A stretch of DNA of 41,171 bases from CAZTVF01 sp964616985. Lineage in GTDB: Bacteria > Planctomycetota > Phycisphaerae > SM23-33. Of this stretch, positions 1-8,839 are shown in pieces (the stretch's first letter is position 1; each line of letters starts with the position of its first letter). The position numbers were made by a program, and so were the translations under genes. Under the pieces are notes generated by a model. That model saw only the letters and a list, made by a program, of their open reading frames with translations, was not told where the DNA came from and searched no databases. The stretch spans positions 1 to 41,171 of the forward strand of contig CAZTVF010000039.1 in NCBI GenBank assembly GCA_964616985.1. The letters are read 5' to 3'.

Positions 1-5
1 GACAC

Positions 6-1325
6 CTACGACTTTGGCCTGCTGCCGGGCCTCAATAAGCCCAAGGTCCTGGAACCGCTGCCTTTCAGCGCGAGTACGGCAGCGGTGCCGGCAGCTTCGC
101 CCATCTGGTTCGTGTTCACCATGACGCGGATGGCGCCGAAGGCGCCGCGGTCGGTGTGGATCATCCGCCCCGCGCACAGCAGGTTGGGCCGCGACGGATG
201 GAACAGGCACCGATAGGGAACCTGGTAAAAGGTCGGATTCTCGGCCGTGGGCTCGCGCCATCGCCCTTCGGTGCAGCCGTCGCCATGCGCGAACAGCGTC
301 CGGCCATCGAGGTATTTGAAGAGGAACCCCCCGCCCTGCGGCGCATGGACGTCCACTCGATAGCTGCCGTTGGCGATGGCGTCCGGGAAACGCTCGCCGT
401 TGAGGACCTCCTCCTCCGTCAGGCAGTGCGCCGCCTCGATGACCCGCGTCTCGCGGATGCCGATGGAGGACGCCAGTTGAACCAGGGCGATATCGTCACC
501 CTTGGCCCCGTACTTCCGCAGCATGTCCATGATCCCGCGGATCTGCCGCCGCCCCTTGATCTCGGCCGCCGTCAGTTGGTCGGCGTGAGCCACGTTCGCC
601 CCGAAGACGTGCGTCTGGGCCACGAACGACACATCCGGGATTCCCGGCAGGTGCGAGTCCCATCCCGAATCGGGCTCCAGGCCAAATTCGGTGTGGCGCT
701 CCCGGTACAAGGCCGCGAAGCTCACCCCTTCTTGCCGGAAATTGCGGATCTTCGCGCAGGTCGTCGGAGGCTGCACGTGATCACGCTCGAAGTGCGGAAC
801 GCCGGCCCGCGCGGCCAGGTCGCCATCGCCCGTGGCGTCGATGAAGACGCGGGCGCGGATCGCGCCGCGGCCGTCCTTGTTCTCCACCGCCAGCGCGGTG
901 ATTCGCTCGCCCTCCAGGATGGGCCGGCACCCGAGCGCGTGGAGCATCGGCGCGACCCGGTGCTCCAAAACCAGTTCATCCAGTTCGATCTTGAGTTCCT
1001 CAGTGTTGAGCCTGAAGCCGACGTTGTTGTCTCGCTGTATCGGCTCGGCAAGCCCGCGACGCCCCAATCGCTCGACCATCTCGCGCGACAGCCCGCCGAT
1101 GATCGGCCGGCCGTGCTCGGTGTCGAGAAAGGAATGCCAGACCAGCACCAGCCCGTTGGTCGCCACGCCGCCGAAGCAGTTCGACCGCTCGACGACGACG
1201 ACGGACGCGCCCAGGCGGGCGGCCCGCACGGCGGCAAAGACGCCCGTGCACGACCCGCCCACCACGCAGACGTCCACATTGGCCAGGACCGGCAACTCTC
1301 GGGCAGACTCGATGACATTTCCCAT
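6..1325 (-). CDS. FAD-dependent oxidoreductase (FAD_oxidored family)
   Basis: A complete 439-residue protein of the PF12831 FAD_oxidored type. The dinucleotide-binding strand-turn-helix is at residues 18-46, with the glycine motif VGGSCTG near 22-28 and the ribose-binding Glu ending VVVVE at 46. The second FAD-contact motif DATGDGD is at 163-169. The start is supported by AGAGGT five bases before the ATG. The gene lies 20 bp downstream of a CocE/NonD remnant on the same strand, so the two were probably one transcript. Family members are common in planctomycete and Lentisphaerae glycan clusters, but their substrates are mostly unknown. No signal peptide is seen, so it is probably cytoplasmic. 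The general class is secure; the substrate is not known. Confidence 0.9.
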   Translation of the reverse strand: MGNVIESARELPVLANVDVCVVGGSCTGVFAAVRAARLGASVVVVERSNCFGGVATNGLVLVWHSFLDTEHGRPIIGGLSREMVERLGRRGLAEPIQRDNNVGFRLNTEELKIELDELVLEHRVAPMLHALGCRPILEGERITALAVENKDGRGAIRARVFIDATGDGDLAARAGVPHFERDHVQPPTTCAKIRNFRQEGVSFAALYRERHTEFGLEPDSGWDSHLPGIPDVSFVAQTHVFGANVAHADQLTAAEIKGRRQIRGIMDMLRKYGAKGDDIALVQLASSIGIRETRVIEAAHCLTEEEVLNGERFPDAIANGSYRVDVHAPQGGGFLFKYLDGRTLFAHGDGCTEGRWREPTAENPTFYQVPYRCLFHPSRPNLLCAGRMIHTDRGAFGAIRVMVNTNQMGEAAGTAAVLALKGSGSRTLGLLRPGSRPKS

Positions 1326-1345
1326 GATGGACCTCTGATAGAGCT

Positions 1346-1579
1346 CTAAAGCACTGGCACGTGCAGTTCTGAACCGTTCGGGTCAATCCACATCCGCCCC
1401 GCATGGGGCGAATTCTCGAAGAAGGGGTAGTCACTCAGCGACAGCCTCACCCGCAGGCGAGTCCTGGGCGCGAAGACATGACTGATCGTCCAGAAGCGGA
1501 TCGTCACGTCGATGGACTTGCCGCGCGGAACGGGCGAGAGGCGTAGGCTCGACGGCGCGGACAGCCGCCATTGCCAACT
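1346..1579 (-). pseudogene. Remnant of a CocE/NonD hydrolase, C-terminal end only
   Basis: Only the last ~78 codons of a larger gene remain. The frame is open from a stop at 1580-1582 down to a TAG at 1346-1348 and has no plausible start. The translation contains IRFWTISHVFAPRTRLRV followed by SDYPFFENSPHAG and ends in LHVPVL. This matches the jelly-roll C-terminal domain (PF08530) of X-Pro dipeptidyl-peptidase/CocE esterases, where a TSHVF-x-G-RLRV strand precedes a D-[FY]-P-x-F-x-x-N-P-N-x-G motif. The alpha/beta-hydrolase catalytic domain, normally upstream, is gone; the GntR/LacI-type regulator sits there instead. A 5' deletion is inferred. It was too short and startless for standard gene calling. 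Confidence 0.65.
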
Positions 1580-1606
1580 TCACCAGGGCCTGGTGATCGT
1601 GAGTGT

Positions 1607-2770
1607 TCATTCCAGGTTCCCGCTTTCGCCCGCAGTGGCGGGGACCGACGGGGGCTGTTGGGCATGAGCCGACACCAGGCGATAGTCCACGCGGGCGACG
1701 TCGGCCGGGCCGGCGGAACCCGCCATCGCACGATCCAACAACCCCATGGCTGACGCGGCGATGTCGCCCGGGTCCACAACCAGCAAGTCACAGTGGGTCA
1801 GCGCATCCATGACCTGGCCGCGATGCGTTGCCACGAGCAACCGCACGTCGTCGGGAATACGCACGCCCGCCGCCAGGATTTCCAGGGTGGCTCCGATGGC
1901 CATCCAGTCGTCCAGAAGGAAGATCGCCTGGGGCAGCGTGCGCCGACCGCTCAGAATCCCCCGAGCCGCGCGACGCCCTTCGTCAACCGCCGACGCGACA
2001 TCCGCCTTGAACTGGCGCCACATGACGGCCAGCCCGGGAGTGCGCTTTCGCCCCAGAACGGCCGGGTCGATGTCGGGAGGCACCAGCGTGTTCCATACCT
2101 CGGCCCTGCGCACGCCGAGGCCTGCTAGATGCGATAGCCCCCGACTGATCATGCACGCATGGTCGATCTCGACCTGCGGCAGGCCTCCGCCGTGATGGAG
2201 GCTGACGGCCGGGATACGTCGCGACGTGAGCCACTCGTGTACGTGGGGCTGGTCTGCCGGCCGCCAGACGAGCGCCCCAACCAACGCCTCGTCGCCAAGG
2301 TCTCGCTGAAGACCGGCGGGGATCGACGCGTCGGCGGCCCCGGAGCCCGTGCAAGGGTCCTGGAGAATGTGTATCCGCGGCTGCCAGCCGCGGGCGGCGA
2401 ACTGCCCCAATACCGCGCTAACGATCTGCCCAAAGTAGACCGCGGGGGACGCCCCAAACAGCCGTCCGTCCAGCAACAACCCGCAAGCCGGCGCGGCGCG
2501 AGTGCCGCGCACAACCGTGCCGCTGGCCCGCTTCATGATGACGAGCCTCTCGTCTTGGAGGATTCGGTATGCCTGGAGCACCGTAACGCGGCTGGCACAG
2601 TTGTTCGCGCCGGCGGCGGGCAGGCAGTCGCCCTGAAGAAGCTGTCCGCGGCGGATCGCCAGGCGGATGTGGTCAGCCAACTGGACCGCCAGCGGCGTGG
2701 CTGAGGCTTCATTGGCATGGAAGGACTCGCAGGTGGATCGCACTCGGTTCACAGTTGACTCTATGGGCAA
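1607..2770 (-). CDS. GntR-type HTH / LacI-type sugar-binding transcriptional regulator
   Basis: Residues ~25-90 form a GntR winged helix (LADHIRLAIRRGQLLQGDCLP, then SRVTVLQAYRILQDERLV). Residues ~95-365 look like a LacI/GalR periplasmic-binding-type effector domain, including VGALVWRPA, a VEIDHACMISRGLSHLAGLG segment and the late AIFLLDDWMAIGATLEILAAGVRIPDDV region. This hybrid is typical of sugar-responsive regulators in planctomycetes. The longest frame begins with TTG at 2770. A GTG at 2752 fits the predicted transcription start better, leaving about 23 nt of leader, and neither start has a strong ribosome site. It is transcribed away from the Asp-box gene at 2934, which it may control. 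The effector is unknown. Confidence 0.85.
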   Translation of the reverse strand: MPIESTVNRVRSTCESFHANEASATPLAVQLADHIRLAIRRGQLLQGDCLPAAGANNCASRVTVLQAYRILQDERLVIMKRASGTVVRGTRAAPACGLLLDGRLFGASPAVYFGQIVSAVLGQFAARGWQPRIHILQDPCTGSGAADASIPAGLQRDLGDEALVGALVWRPADQPHVHEWLTSRRIPAVSLHHGGGLPQVEIDHACMISRGLSHLAGLGVRRAEVWNTLVPPDIDPAVLGRKRTPGLAVMWRQFKADVASAVDEGRRAARGILSGRRTLPQAIFLLDDWMAIGATLEILAAGVRIPDDVRLLVATHRGQVMDALTHCDLLVVDPGDIAASAMGLLDRAMAGSAGPADVARVDYRLVSAHAQQPPSVPATAGESGNLE

Positions 2771-2781
2771 TATTAGACCAT

Positions 2782-2810
2782 ACTATACTATACTATTGAT
2801 CTGACTGCAA
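2782..2810 (-). promoter_or_regulatory. Sigma-70-like promoter over a TATAG triplication
   Basis: On the minus strand, TTGCAG (2810-2805), a 17-base spacer and TATAGT (2787-2782) form a good -35/-10 pair for the regulator gene. The -10 lies in a direct repeat, ATAGTATAGTATAGTAT, which offers three overlapping -10 or operator registers. The AT-rich patch stands out in an otherwise GC-rich region. It may also serve as an operator for the divergent gene at 2934; that is inference. Confidence 0.55.
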
Positions 2811-2933
2811 GTGGTTTCTTCGGGCAGCCGACGAGATGAGCGGCTGGCGAGCTGAATGGAGATATCATGATCGGGTCTGACCGGACGGGCAGCCCGCTGG
2901 AAGGTTGATGCCGCTCTTGGAGAAGCATTCGCT

Positions 2934-3968
2934 ATGAAGCTGAGGCACATCGCCATTTCGAGGACGCAGACCGGCCAGCAGTGGCTGGGCATTCCGGGTA
3001 TCGAGTGCACGCCCGGCGGGCGTTTGTACATCACGTGGTTTTCGGGCGGGGATACCGAGCCGGCGCCCGAGAATGCCGTCTTCGTGAGTTGGAGCGATGA
3101 CGGAGGGCGGACGTTCGGCCAGCCTGTCCTGCTGGCCGAGCCGCACGACGGCGAACGCGCCTTTGATTCCTGCTTGTGGCTCGATCCGACCGGCGCCCTG
3201 TGGCTGATCTACAACCGCAGCAACCGCCAAGCCCGGCAACACGGGGTGTGGGTCAAGACCTGCCACCAGCCCGACGCGTCGACCCCGGTGTGGAGCGATC
3301 CGCGGCCCATCCCCTACGGCGTGCCCTACTGCTTCCGCTTGAACAAGCCGACGGTGTTGTCGACGGGGCAATGGCTGATGCCGATGACGTACGCCCCGAT
3401 CGCCGACGACCATTGGTTTGCCGACCGGCATCGACAGAACTTGCAGGGGGTCGGATGGTCGCAAGATCAGGGCCGCACTTGGTCCCTGCACGGCGCGGTC
3501 GTGGCCCCGCCACTGGCCTCCGAAAACATGATCGTCGAGCGCCGCGACGGATCGGTGTTGATGTACATTCGCACCGGCTCCGGCGTGATCTGGCAGAGCA
3601 TATCGATCGACAAAGGCCGCACCTGGTCCGAAGGCCGCTCCACCGCGATCGCCAACCCGGGGTCGCGTTTCCACATCCGGCGGCTGGGCGACGGCGGTTG
3701 GCTGCTGATCAACAGCCCGGACCCCAGGAGGCGCAAAGGGATCGTCGCCTGTCTCTCCCGCGACGAAGGGGCGACCTGGAGCAGCGGATTGGCGCTCGAC
3801 GATCGCGACAACGTCAGCTACCCTGACGCCGCGATCGCCTCCGATGGCACCATCTACGCCGTGCACGACCGCGAACGGAACGCCATCTACGGCGGGCGCC
3901 CGCCCGATCACGAGGGCGCGGGCGAAATCCTGCTGTCAGCATTCCGTGAGGACGACGTCGCCTCTTGA
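2934..3968 (+). CDS. Asp-box (BNR) sialidase-like protein
   Basis: A 344-residue six-bladed-propeller-type protein with four Asp-box motifs (S-x-D-x-G-x-T-[WF]): SDDGGRTF near residue 58, SQDQGRTW near 179, SIDKGRTW near 222 and SRDEGATW near 278. This is the architecture of the sialidase/neuraminidase superfamily (BNR_2 type). No signal peptide is evident, so it may act inside the cell or use an undetected export route. GGAGAA lies nine bases before the ATG. It is transcribed divergently from the GntR/LacI-type regulator and meets the truncated CBM9-like gene tail to tail, with only two bases between the stop codons. Catalytic sialidase activity is not established; many PVC paralogues of this type have unknown substrates. 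Confidence 0.85.
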   Translation: MKLRHIAISRTQTGQQWLGIPGIECTPGGRLYITWFSGGDTEPAPENAVFVSWSDDGGRTFGQPVLLAEPHDGERAFDSCLWLDPTGALWLIYNRSNRQARQHGVWVKTCHQPDASTPVWSDPRPIPYGVPYCFRLNKPTVLSTGQWLMPMTYAPIADDHWFADRHRQNLQGVGWSQDQGRTWSLHGAVVAPPLASENMIVERRDGSVLMYIRTGSGVIWQSISIDKGRTWSEGRSTAIANPGSRFHIRRLGDGGWLLINSPDPRRRKGIVACLSRDEGATWSSGLALDDRDNVSYPDAAIASDGTIYAVHDRERNAIYGGRPPDHEGAGEILLSAFREDDVAS

Positions 3969-3970
3969 GG

Positions 3971-5110
3971 CTAGGGAACGAATAGGAGCAAGCCCGCGCA
4001 TGAGGGGCGGAGGCTGGAGGATTCGCCACTGGCGGGGCGGCTTTGCGCGTCGACTGCGGACCAGAGGTTCGCGGGGCGCGTCTCCCACCGGAAGTCGCGA
4101 TGGTAGAAGACGCCCCCGTCGGCGCCCATCACGAGGATCTCCCCCAGGGCCGTGTAGTTGTCGGCCTGCAGGAACTCATGGGTGTACTCCAAGACCTGCT
4201 TCTGGCCGCTCTGGAGGGTCAGGTTCCAGTCCTTGTAGTCGCGGGCGTGCTTGGCAGGGTTGTACCCCAGGCGGGCCTTCAGTGTGATCGCCTGGGCGGT
4301 AGGATTGGTCAACTCGACGGCGATCCGGATGCCTTGGTCGTCCTGAAAGCCGGCTTCCTTGACGACCGGGGCGACGGGCACAAAGCGAATCTGCGGCATG
4401 GTCTTGGTGTCCGAGAATGCCTGCACCTTCGGCGCCCAGTGAGCCTGGTCCGTGGGGTTCCGGTAGTTCCGGCAGACACGCAGACCGATGGCTTTGGATA
4501 CGTCCTGAACGCGCAGGTCCTTCAGGGACACCGCCACCTCCGCCGACCACACGCCGTTTTCCACCCTGTGCGCCTGGAGAAACACCTCGGGCTGCCAGAA
4601 CGCGCGCTCCGAATTGTACAGGCGGTCGAACATCTTCTCAGACTGTGCGCCCAGCGTGTTGACGAGGAGCTGATAGTGCCGGGCCGTCTTGGAGTTCGGG
4701 TCGCTGTCGAGCCAGATCTCGACTGAGTCGTCCTCTTCAAGACGAGTGGCGTCGCGGCCATCCGTGCGGGGCTTGCGTTCGGCGACGGGACCCAGCACGG
4801 GATGCACAGCTGACCGGACGGCGACATAGAGCATGTTCCCGTCCGAGGCGACCCAGAACTGCCCCGGGCGAGGCTGGAGCGAATCGCCTTTGCTTACGAA
4901 CCGCCCCACGCGGACCGTCGGCCATTCATCTTCCGTGATGTTCCCATCGATCACCGGGGCCTTGGCCATCAGCGGGACTACCGCCATCGGGATGATCGCG
5001 GGGGCGTCCGTGTCGGCCGCGGGCGCGCCCTGGCCCGCGGGCAGCATCGCCGCCAGCCAAGCCACCAGCATACATGCCCCCGCGCCGCCGGAGATTGACC
5101 GTATGTTCAT
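3971..5110 (-). pseudogene. Secreted CBM9-like domain protein, truncated at the C-terminus
   Basis: The start is well supported: AAGGTG five bases before ATG at 5110. Residues 1-30 are a Sec-type signal peptide (MLVAWLAAMLPAGQGAPA). Residues ~45-245 form a carbohydrate-binding family 9-like domain, including KAPVIDGNITEDEW, LYVAVRSAV, EDDSVEIWLD and the EVAVSLKDL strand. The region to ~345 looks like a following beta domain. The last ~30 residues are composition-biased and end abruptly two bases from the stop of the convergent Asp-box gene. Proteins with this N-terminus are usually much longer, so a 3' deletion that brought the two genes together is inferred. If expressed it would be an exported carbohydrate-binding fragment. 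Confidence 0.7.
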
Positions 5111-5339
5111 ATTTCACCTTGTGACACCCCGACGTGGGGAATCGTCTTGACTCCAATTCTAGTGTCTTAGGCCCACCATGGCCAGAGCTTCCCGTGTCTG
5201 GCGCGCAGCAGGCTAAGGGTTCTTCCACCAACTGGGCGCCCAGTAGTTGGATCCCCAGGGCATCAGGGAGCCCTCGCGAATAGCTCGCGATCGAAGAGGT
5301 CCAGAAGCCCCACGGGCCGTCGCTCATGGCCTCGGGGTA

Positions 5340-5528
5340 AGGTGGGTCGTCGGAACCGGCGAGCAACTCTTCCACATCGCCGCCGACCCGCAGAAACAAC
5401 GCAATTTCGCCGGCGAGCCCTCGCACTCCGCCATCCGTCGCGACCTGCGCGATCGCCTGATGGAGATGATCATCCTCCAGGACTACCCTTTGCCGTTCAG
5501 CGAGCTTTATGCCATCGGGGTGCATTGA
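5340..5528 (+). pseudogene. Sulfatase remnant A: C-terminal tail
   Basis: The frame encodes WVVGTGEQLFHIAADPQKQ followed by RNFAGEPSHSAIRRDLRDRL and ends at a TGA. This is the characteristic sulfatase ending, E-x-LFDLxxDPxExxNLAxxPxxxxxxxxLxxxL. Nothing upstream resembles the sulfatase catalytic domain, and no start fits, so the 5' part has been lost. It sits two bases before the start of sulfatase remnant B, so two tandem sulfatases probably once stood here. Confidence 0.7.
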
Positions 5529-5530
5529 CG

Positions 5531-5748
5531 ATGCCCCCGAACGTCCTGTTCATCTTGGCCGGCCGGCATCGGCAACCTGCTCAGCGCCCCTGTGCGCACC
5601 TATGGAAGATGGCCACGGCTTTGAGTACTTCAACGCCTTCGACGACTGCCGCCTGGCCGACGACACGCTGGCGTACATCCAGCGGCCCAGGATGGGGCCG
5701 TTCTTCGTCGTCGCCTCCTTCGACAATCCGCACAATACCTGCGAGTAG
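5531..5748 (+). pseudogene. Sulfatase remnant B: N-terminus with internal deletions
   Basis: The start MPPNVLFILA at 5531 is the standard first strand of a sulfatase, normally followed by DD. The frame then changes, and from ~5610 another frame reads HGFEYFNAFDDCRLADDT and GPFFVVASFDNPHNTCE before a TAG at 5746. This is the internal sulfatase strand normally written as PFFLVxSFxNPHDxCE. The segment with the formylglycine motif C-x-P-S-R is absent, so no activity is possible. At least one deletion and one frameshift are needed to explain it. Confidence 0.7.
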
Positions 5749-6043
5749 ACGGTGAATAAGCCGCTCTCGACCGGCCCACTGAAGCGAAGAAGATCACCTT
5801 CTCATGAGACGCCGTGAAGACGCCGAGCATCATCACGCCGCTAATGTAGCCTGGCGGGGCACAGATCGCTCCAGGACGAGGCTTCTCGTCATCTGGCTAT
5901 GGTGTCGTCCGGTTTGGGTGCTGTCTCGCATCACTATCCATGATTATCATATCAGCCAGCCAATAGCATTCACCGGTGTCTCCAGTCGTTGATGCCGATG
6001 AGCTGTGATGTGCTGCAATGAACGCGATCTGAAAGGATCTGCC
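5749..6043. other. Intergenic region upstream of the double FAD oxidoreductase
   Basis: No gene is supported here. The stretch contains a perfect odd palindrome ATGATTATCAT at 5940-5950 in an AT-richer patch, a candidate operator for a LacI/GntR-type repressor. AAAGGA at 6032-6037 is the ribosome site for the gene starting at 6044. Confidence 0.35.
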
Positions 6044-8839
6044 ATGAGCATCTTGAGTAAGGCTGAGCGGCGCATGAGCGTGAGCGAGCGACGGCTGCCG
6101 GTGGAGCGAGACGTGGATGTTCTCATCGTCGGGGGTACTGTGTCGGCTGTGGCCGCTGCAGTAGCTGCCGCGGGGGCCGGCGCACGGGTGTTCCTTGCTG
6201 CCCCGCGGCTGTTTCTCGGTGAGGACCTGTGCTCGACGCTGCGCCTGTGGCGTCAGTCGGAAAGCAGCCGGGGGCCGTTGGCTGATGCCATGCTCGACGG
6301 GGCCGGCTGGGCCACGCCACTGAAGGTCAAGCGGACACTGGAGGGCGCGATGCTGGCGGCGGGGGCGGACTTCGTTCTGGGCGCGATGCCGGTGGGAGTG
6401 CTGGAAGGCGCAGATGGCTCGCTGGCCGGGGTGGTTCTGGCTACCCGGGCCGGTCGCCAGGCGGTGGTTGCCCGCGCGGTCCTCGACGGCACGATGAACA
6501 GCTTGGTGGGCGAACTGGCGGGCTGCCTGCTGCGTCAGCATGGGCCTTTCTGCCTCGCCGCCCGTCGCGTGGTGCTGGGGGGCGAAATGTCGCGATTGGC
6601 GCCGGTCCGCAGCCAGCTCTGCGAGCAACCCAATGGCGGCGAGCCGCTGGCCTACCACGAATACGAGTTGGACCTGCCTGTGCCGGCATGGACTCCGGCG
6701 GCGTTACAGGAGGCCGAGCAGGCCGCGCGGGACTTGACCCATCGCCCCGGCCAGTTGCGCGCGGCGGAATGCCTCTACCTGAGCAGTCGGGAGCCCTGGC
6801 AAGCCGTGAGCGGCCTGTCCCGGCTGGACCCTTCTGCCGGAGAAGTAGAGGCTCGAGACATTGGCGTCGCTATCGCTGCGGGGGCCAAGGCCCGAGTGCT
6901 CGGGGAGGCCCGCGTCCGCTGTGTCTCCGGTGAGCGTCTCGACGGTGTCGACCTGGCTGAAGGTCTCAGGGGGTTCCGCCCGGCCGGTGAGCCGGCTGCC
7001 ACCGTCTCGGCGGCGGACGACTCGCTGCCGGTGCTGGCCCGCGTGCAGGTTCTGGTAGTGGGCGGCGGGACGGCCGGGGCCGCGGCGGGCATCGCGGCCG
7101 CCAGGGCTGGCGCCAGGACGCTGGTGCTGGAGTACCAGGAGGCGCTGGGCGGCGTGGGCACCGTCGGTCTCATCGGGGCCCCGTACCACGGGCAGAATGT
7201 GGGGTTCGCTGCCGAGGCGCCGTTTCCCGATGACAGGCACAGCATTGAGTACAAGATGGAGTGGCTGCGGCGCGAGTTGCGCCAGGCCGGCGGAACCGTC
7301 TGGCTGGGATCGTTGGCATTTGGCGCCTGCTGCCGGGACCGAACCGTCCGCGGCGCGGCGGTGGCGACCCCGTATGGGTGCGGCGTGGTGTTGGCCGATG
7401 TGACGATCGACGCGACGGGCAATGCTGACGTGGCGGCCGCTGCCGGCGCAGCGACCGTCTTCGGCGATGACCCGCACGACATTGCCCTGCAAGGCACGGG
7501 GATCTCGATCCGCCCGCCGGGGCGCGACTGCGTCAACTCGGACTACCTGCTAGTCGACGACAGCGACGTGGTGGACGTGACTTGCGCTATGGTGGGCAGC
7601 CGACAGGCGGTCGACCCCGCCGGCGTCTACGATACATTGCCCTTCGTCCAATCGCGGGAGCGTCGCCGCGTGGTGGCCGATCACACGCTCAGGTACCTGG
7701 ACCAGTTGCTCGGCCGCACATACTCCGACACGATCGCGACATCCCTCAGCGACTACGACTCGCACGGTTATCCCAGCGCCCCATACTTCGCCCTGCTGCC
7801 GCACAACGAGCAGACTCGCCGGGAAAACCACCCCGCCCCCGGTGGGATGAGCGACACGCCATACCGCAGCCTACTGCCCATGGGGCTGGACGGCATGCTG
7901 GTGGTGGGTCTGGGGACCGGCATGGAACGCGACGCATGTGCGCTGATGAGAATGCAGCGCGACTTGCTGAACCAGGGGTACGCGGCAGGCTTGGCCGCGA
8001 CCGAGGCGGCAGCGCGCGGGATTTCGCCCAAGAAGATCGACATCCGGATGGTGCAGAGGAAGTTGGTAGCCATCGGGGCGCTTCGTGAGAGTGTCCTTTT
8101 GGACAACGACTCGCCCCCGACGGATCCGGGGCAAGTCGAGCGGGCCGTGGAGGAATTTGGCGACGCATCGCTGGACTATGATCGCCGCAGCCGGGCCTTG
8201 GCCATGGTGCTTGCCAACGCCCAAACCTCGCTGCCGGCCGTTCGCCTAGCCTTCGTTCGAAGCGAAGGTTCGCAGCAGCACCTTGCCTATGCCGCCCTGT
8301 TGGGCTTTGCCGGGCAGGCCGATGGCGTTGCGGTTCTCTCACAAGCACTGGCCGTATCCACATGGGATGACAAGATCGCACAGGGCAGAATGGCGGAATA
8401 CTCACATCTTCCGACCCCGGTCGACTCGCTGGTGCTGGCCCTGGGATACGCCCGGGATCCTCGGGCGATCGATCCCATTCTGGCCAAATTGTCCGCTTTG
8501 GACGCCAACGCGACGCTGTCGCATCACCGGGCCGTGGCCTTGGCCCTCGAGCATCTGGCCGACCGGCGGGCCGCGGAGCCCCTGGCGGCTCTTCTCGCCA
8601 AGCCGGGGATGTGCGGGCACGTCATGACCGGCATCGAGCCGCTCTTTGACCAGCCGACGGAGAAGCGTCGCCGCGAAGGATCTCTACGCGAGATCGTACT
8701 CGCCCGGGCGCTGCTTGCGTGCGGCGACCACCAGGGTTTCGGCCGGCGAACCATCGAGAGTTACTGCCGAGATGTGCGCGGGCTCTTCGCCCGGCATGCC
8801 AAGGCAGTGCTGACAGCAACTGACGGAGAACACCCATGA
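6044..8839 (+). CDS. Double FAD-dependent oxidoreductase with C-terminal HEAT-like repeats
   Basis: A 931-residue protein; the ATG at 6044 is chosen because AAAGGA lies six bases upstream. It contains two FAD_oxidored-type modules in tandem. The first (about residues 20-325) has a degenerate nucleotide-binding loop, VGGTVSAVAAA, in place of GxGxxG. The second (from ~333) has a proper VVGGGTAGAAAG loop, a LEYQEALGGVGTVG flavin segment and DATGNADVAAAAG. Residues ~740-870 consist of short alpha-helical repeats of HEAT type (LAYAALLGFAGQADGVAVL; VLALGYARDPRAIDPILAKL; ALALEHLADRRAAEPLAALL). The first module may be structural, with the second doing the chemistry. Its stop overlaps the next start as ATGA. 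The substrate is unknown. Confidence 0.85.
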   Translation: MSILSKAERRMSVSERRLPVERDVDVLIVGGTVSAVAAAVAAAGAGARVFLAAPRLFLGEDLCSTLRLWRQSESSRGPLADAMLDGAGWATPLKVKRTLEGAMLAAGADFVLGAMPVGVLEGADGSLAGVVLATRAGRQAVVARAVLDGTMNSLVGELAGCLLRQHGPFCLAARRVVLGGEMSRLAPVRSQLCEQPNGGEPLAYHEYELDLPVPAWTPAALQEAEQAARDLTHRPGQLRAAECLYLSSREPWQAVSGLSRLDPSAGEVEARDIGVAIAAGAKARVLGEARVRCVSGERLDGVDLAEGLRGFRPAGEPAATVSAADDSLPVLARVQVLVVGGGTAGAAAGIAAARAGARTLVLEYQEALGGVGTVGLIGAPYHGQNVGFAAEAPFPDDRHSIEYKMEWLRRELRQAGGTVWLGSLAFGACCRDRTVRGAAVATPYGCGVVLADVTIDATGNADVAAAAGAATVFGDDPHDIALQGTGISIRPPGRDCVNSDYLLVDDSDVVDVTCAMVGSRQAVDPAGVYDTLPFVQSRERRRVVADHTLRYLDQLLGRTYSDTIATSLSDYDSHGYPSAPYFALLPHNEQTRRENHPAPGGMSDTPYRSLLPMGLDGMLVVGLGTGMERDACALMRMQRDLLNQGYAAGLAATEAAARGISPKKIDIRMVQRKLVAIGALRESVLLDNDSPPTDPGQVERAVEEFGDASLDYDRRSRALAMVLANAQTSLPAVRLAFVRSEGSQQHLAYAALLGFAGQADGVAVLSQALAVSTWDDKIAQGRMAEYSHLPTPVDSLVLALGYARDPRAIDPILAKLSALDANATLSHHRAVALALEHLADRRAAEPLAALLAKPGMCGHVMTGIEPLFDQPTEKRRREGSLREIVLARALLACGDHQGFGRRTIESYCRDVRGLFARHAKAVLTATDGEHP

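Noticed and set aside
156..1349. A 397-codon open frame opposite the first FAD oxidoreductase
   Set aside because: Exact antisense shadow of a well-supported gene, with Arg/Asp-rich composition.
5215..5275. Minus-strand peptide MPWGSNYWAPSWWKNP ending at a stop, possibly a gene C-terminus
   Set aside because: Trp-rich and protein-like, but only ~25 codons are intact and no family was recognised; it may be a remnant but cannot be supported.
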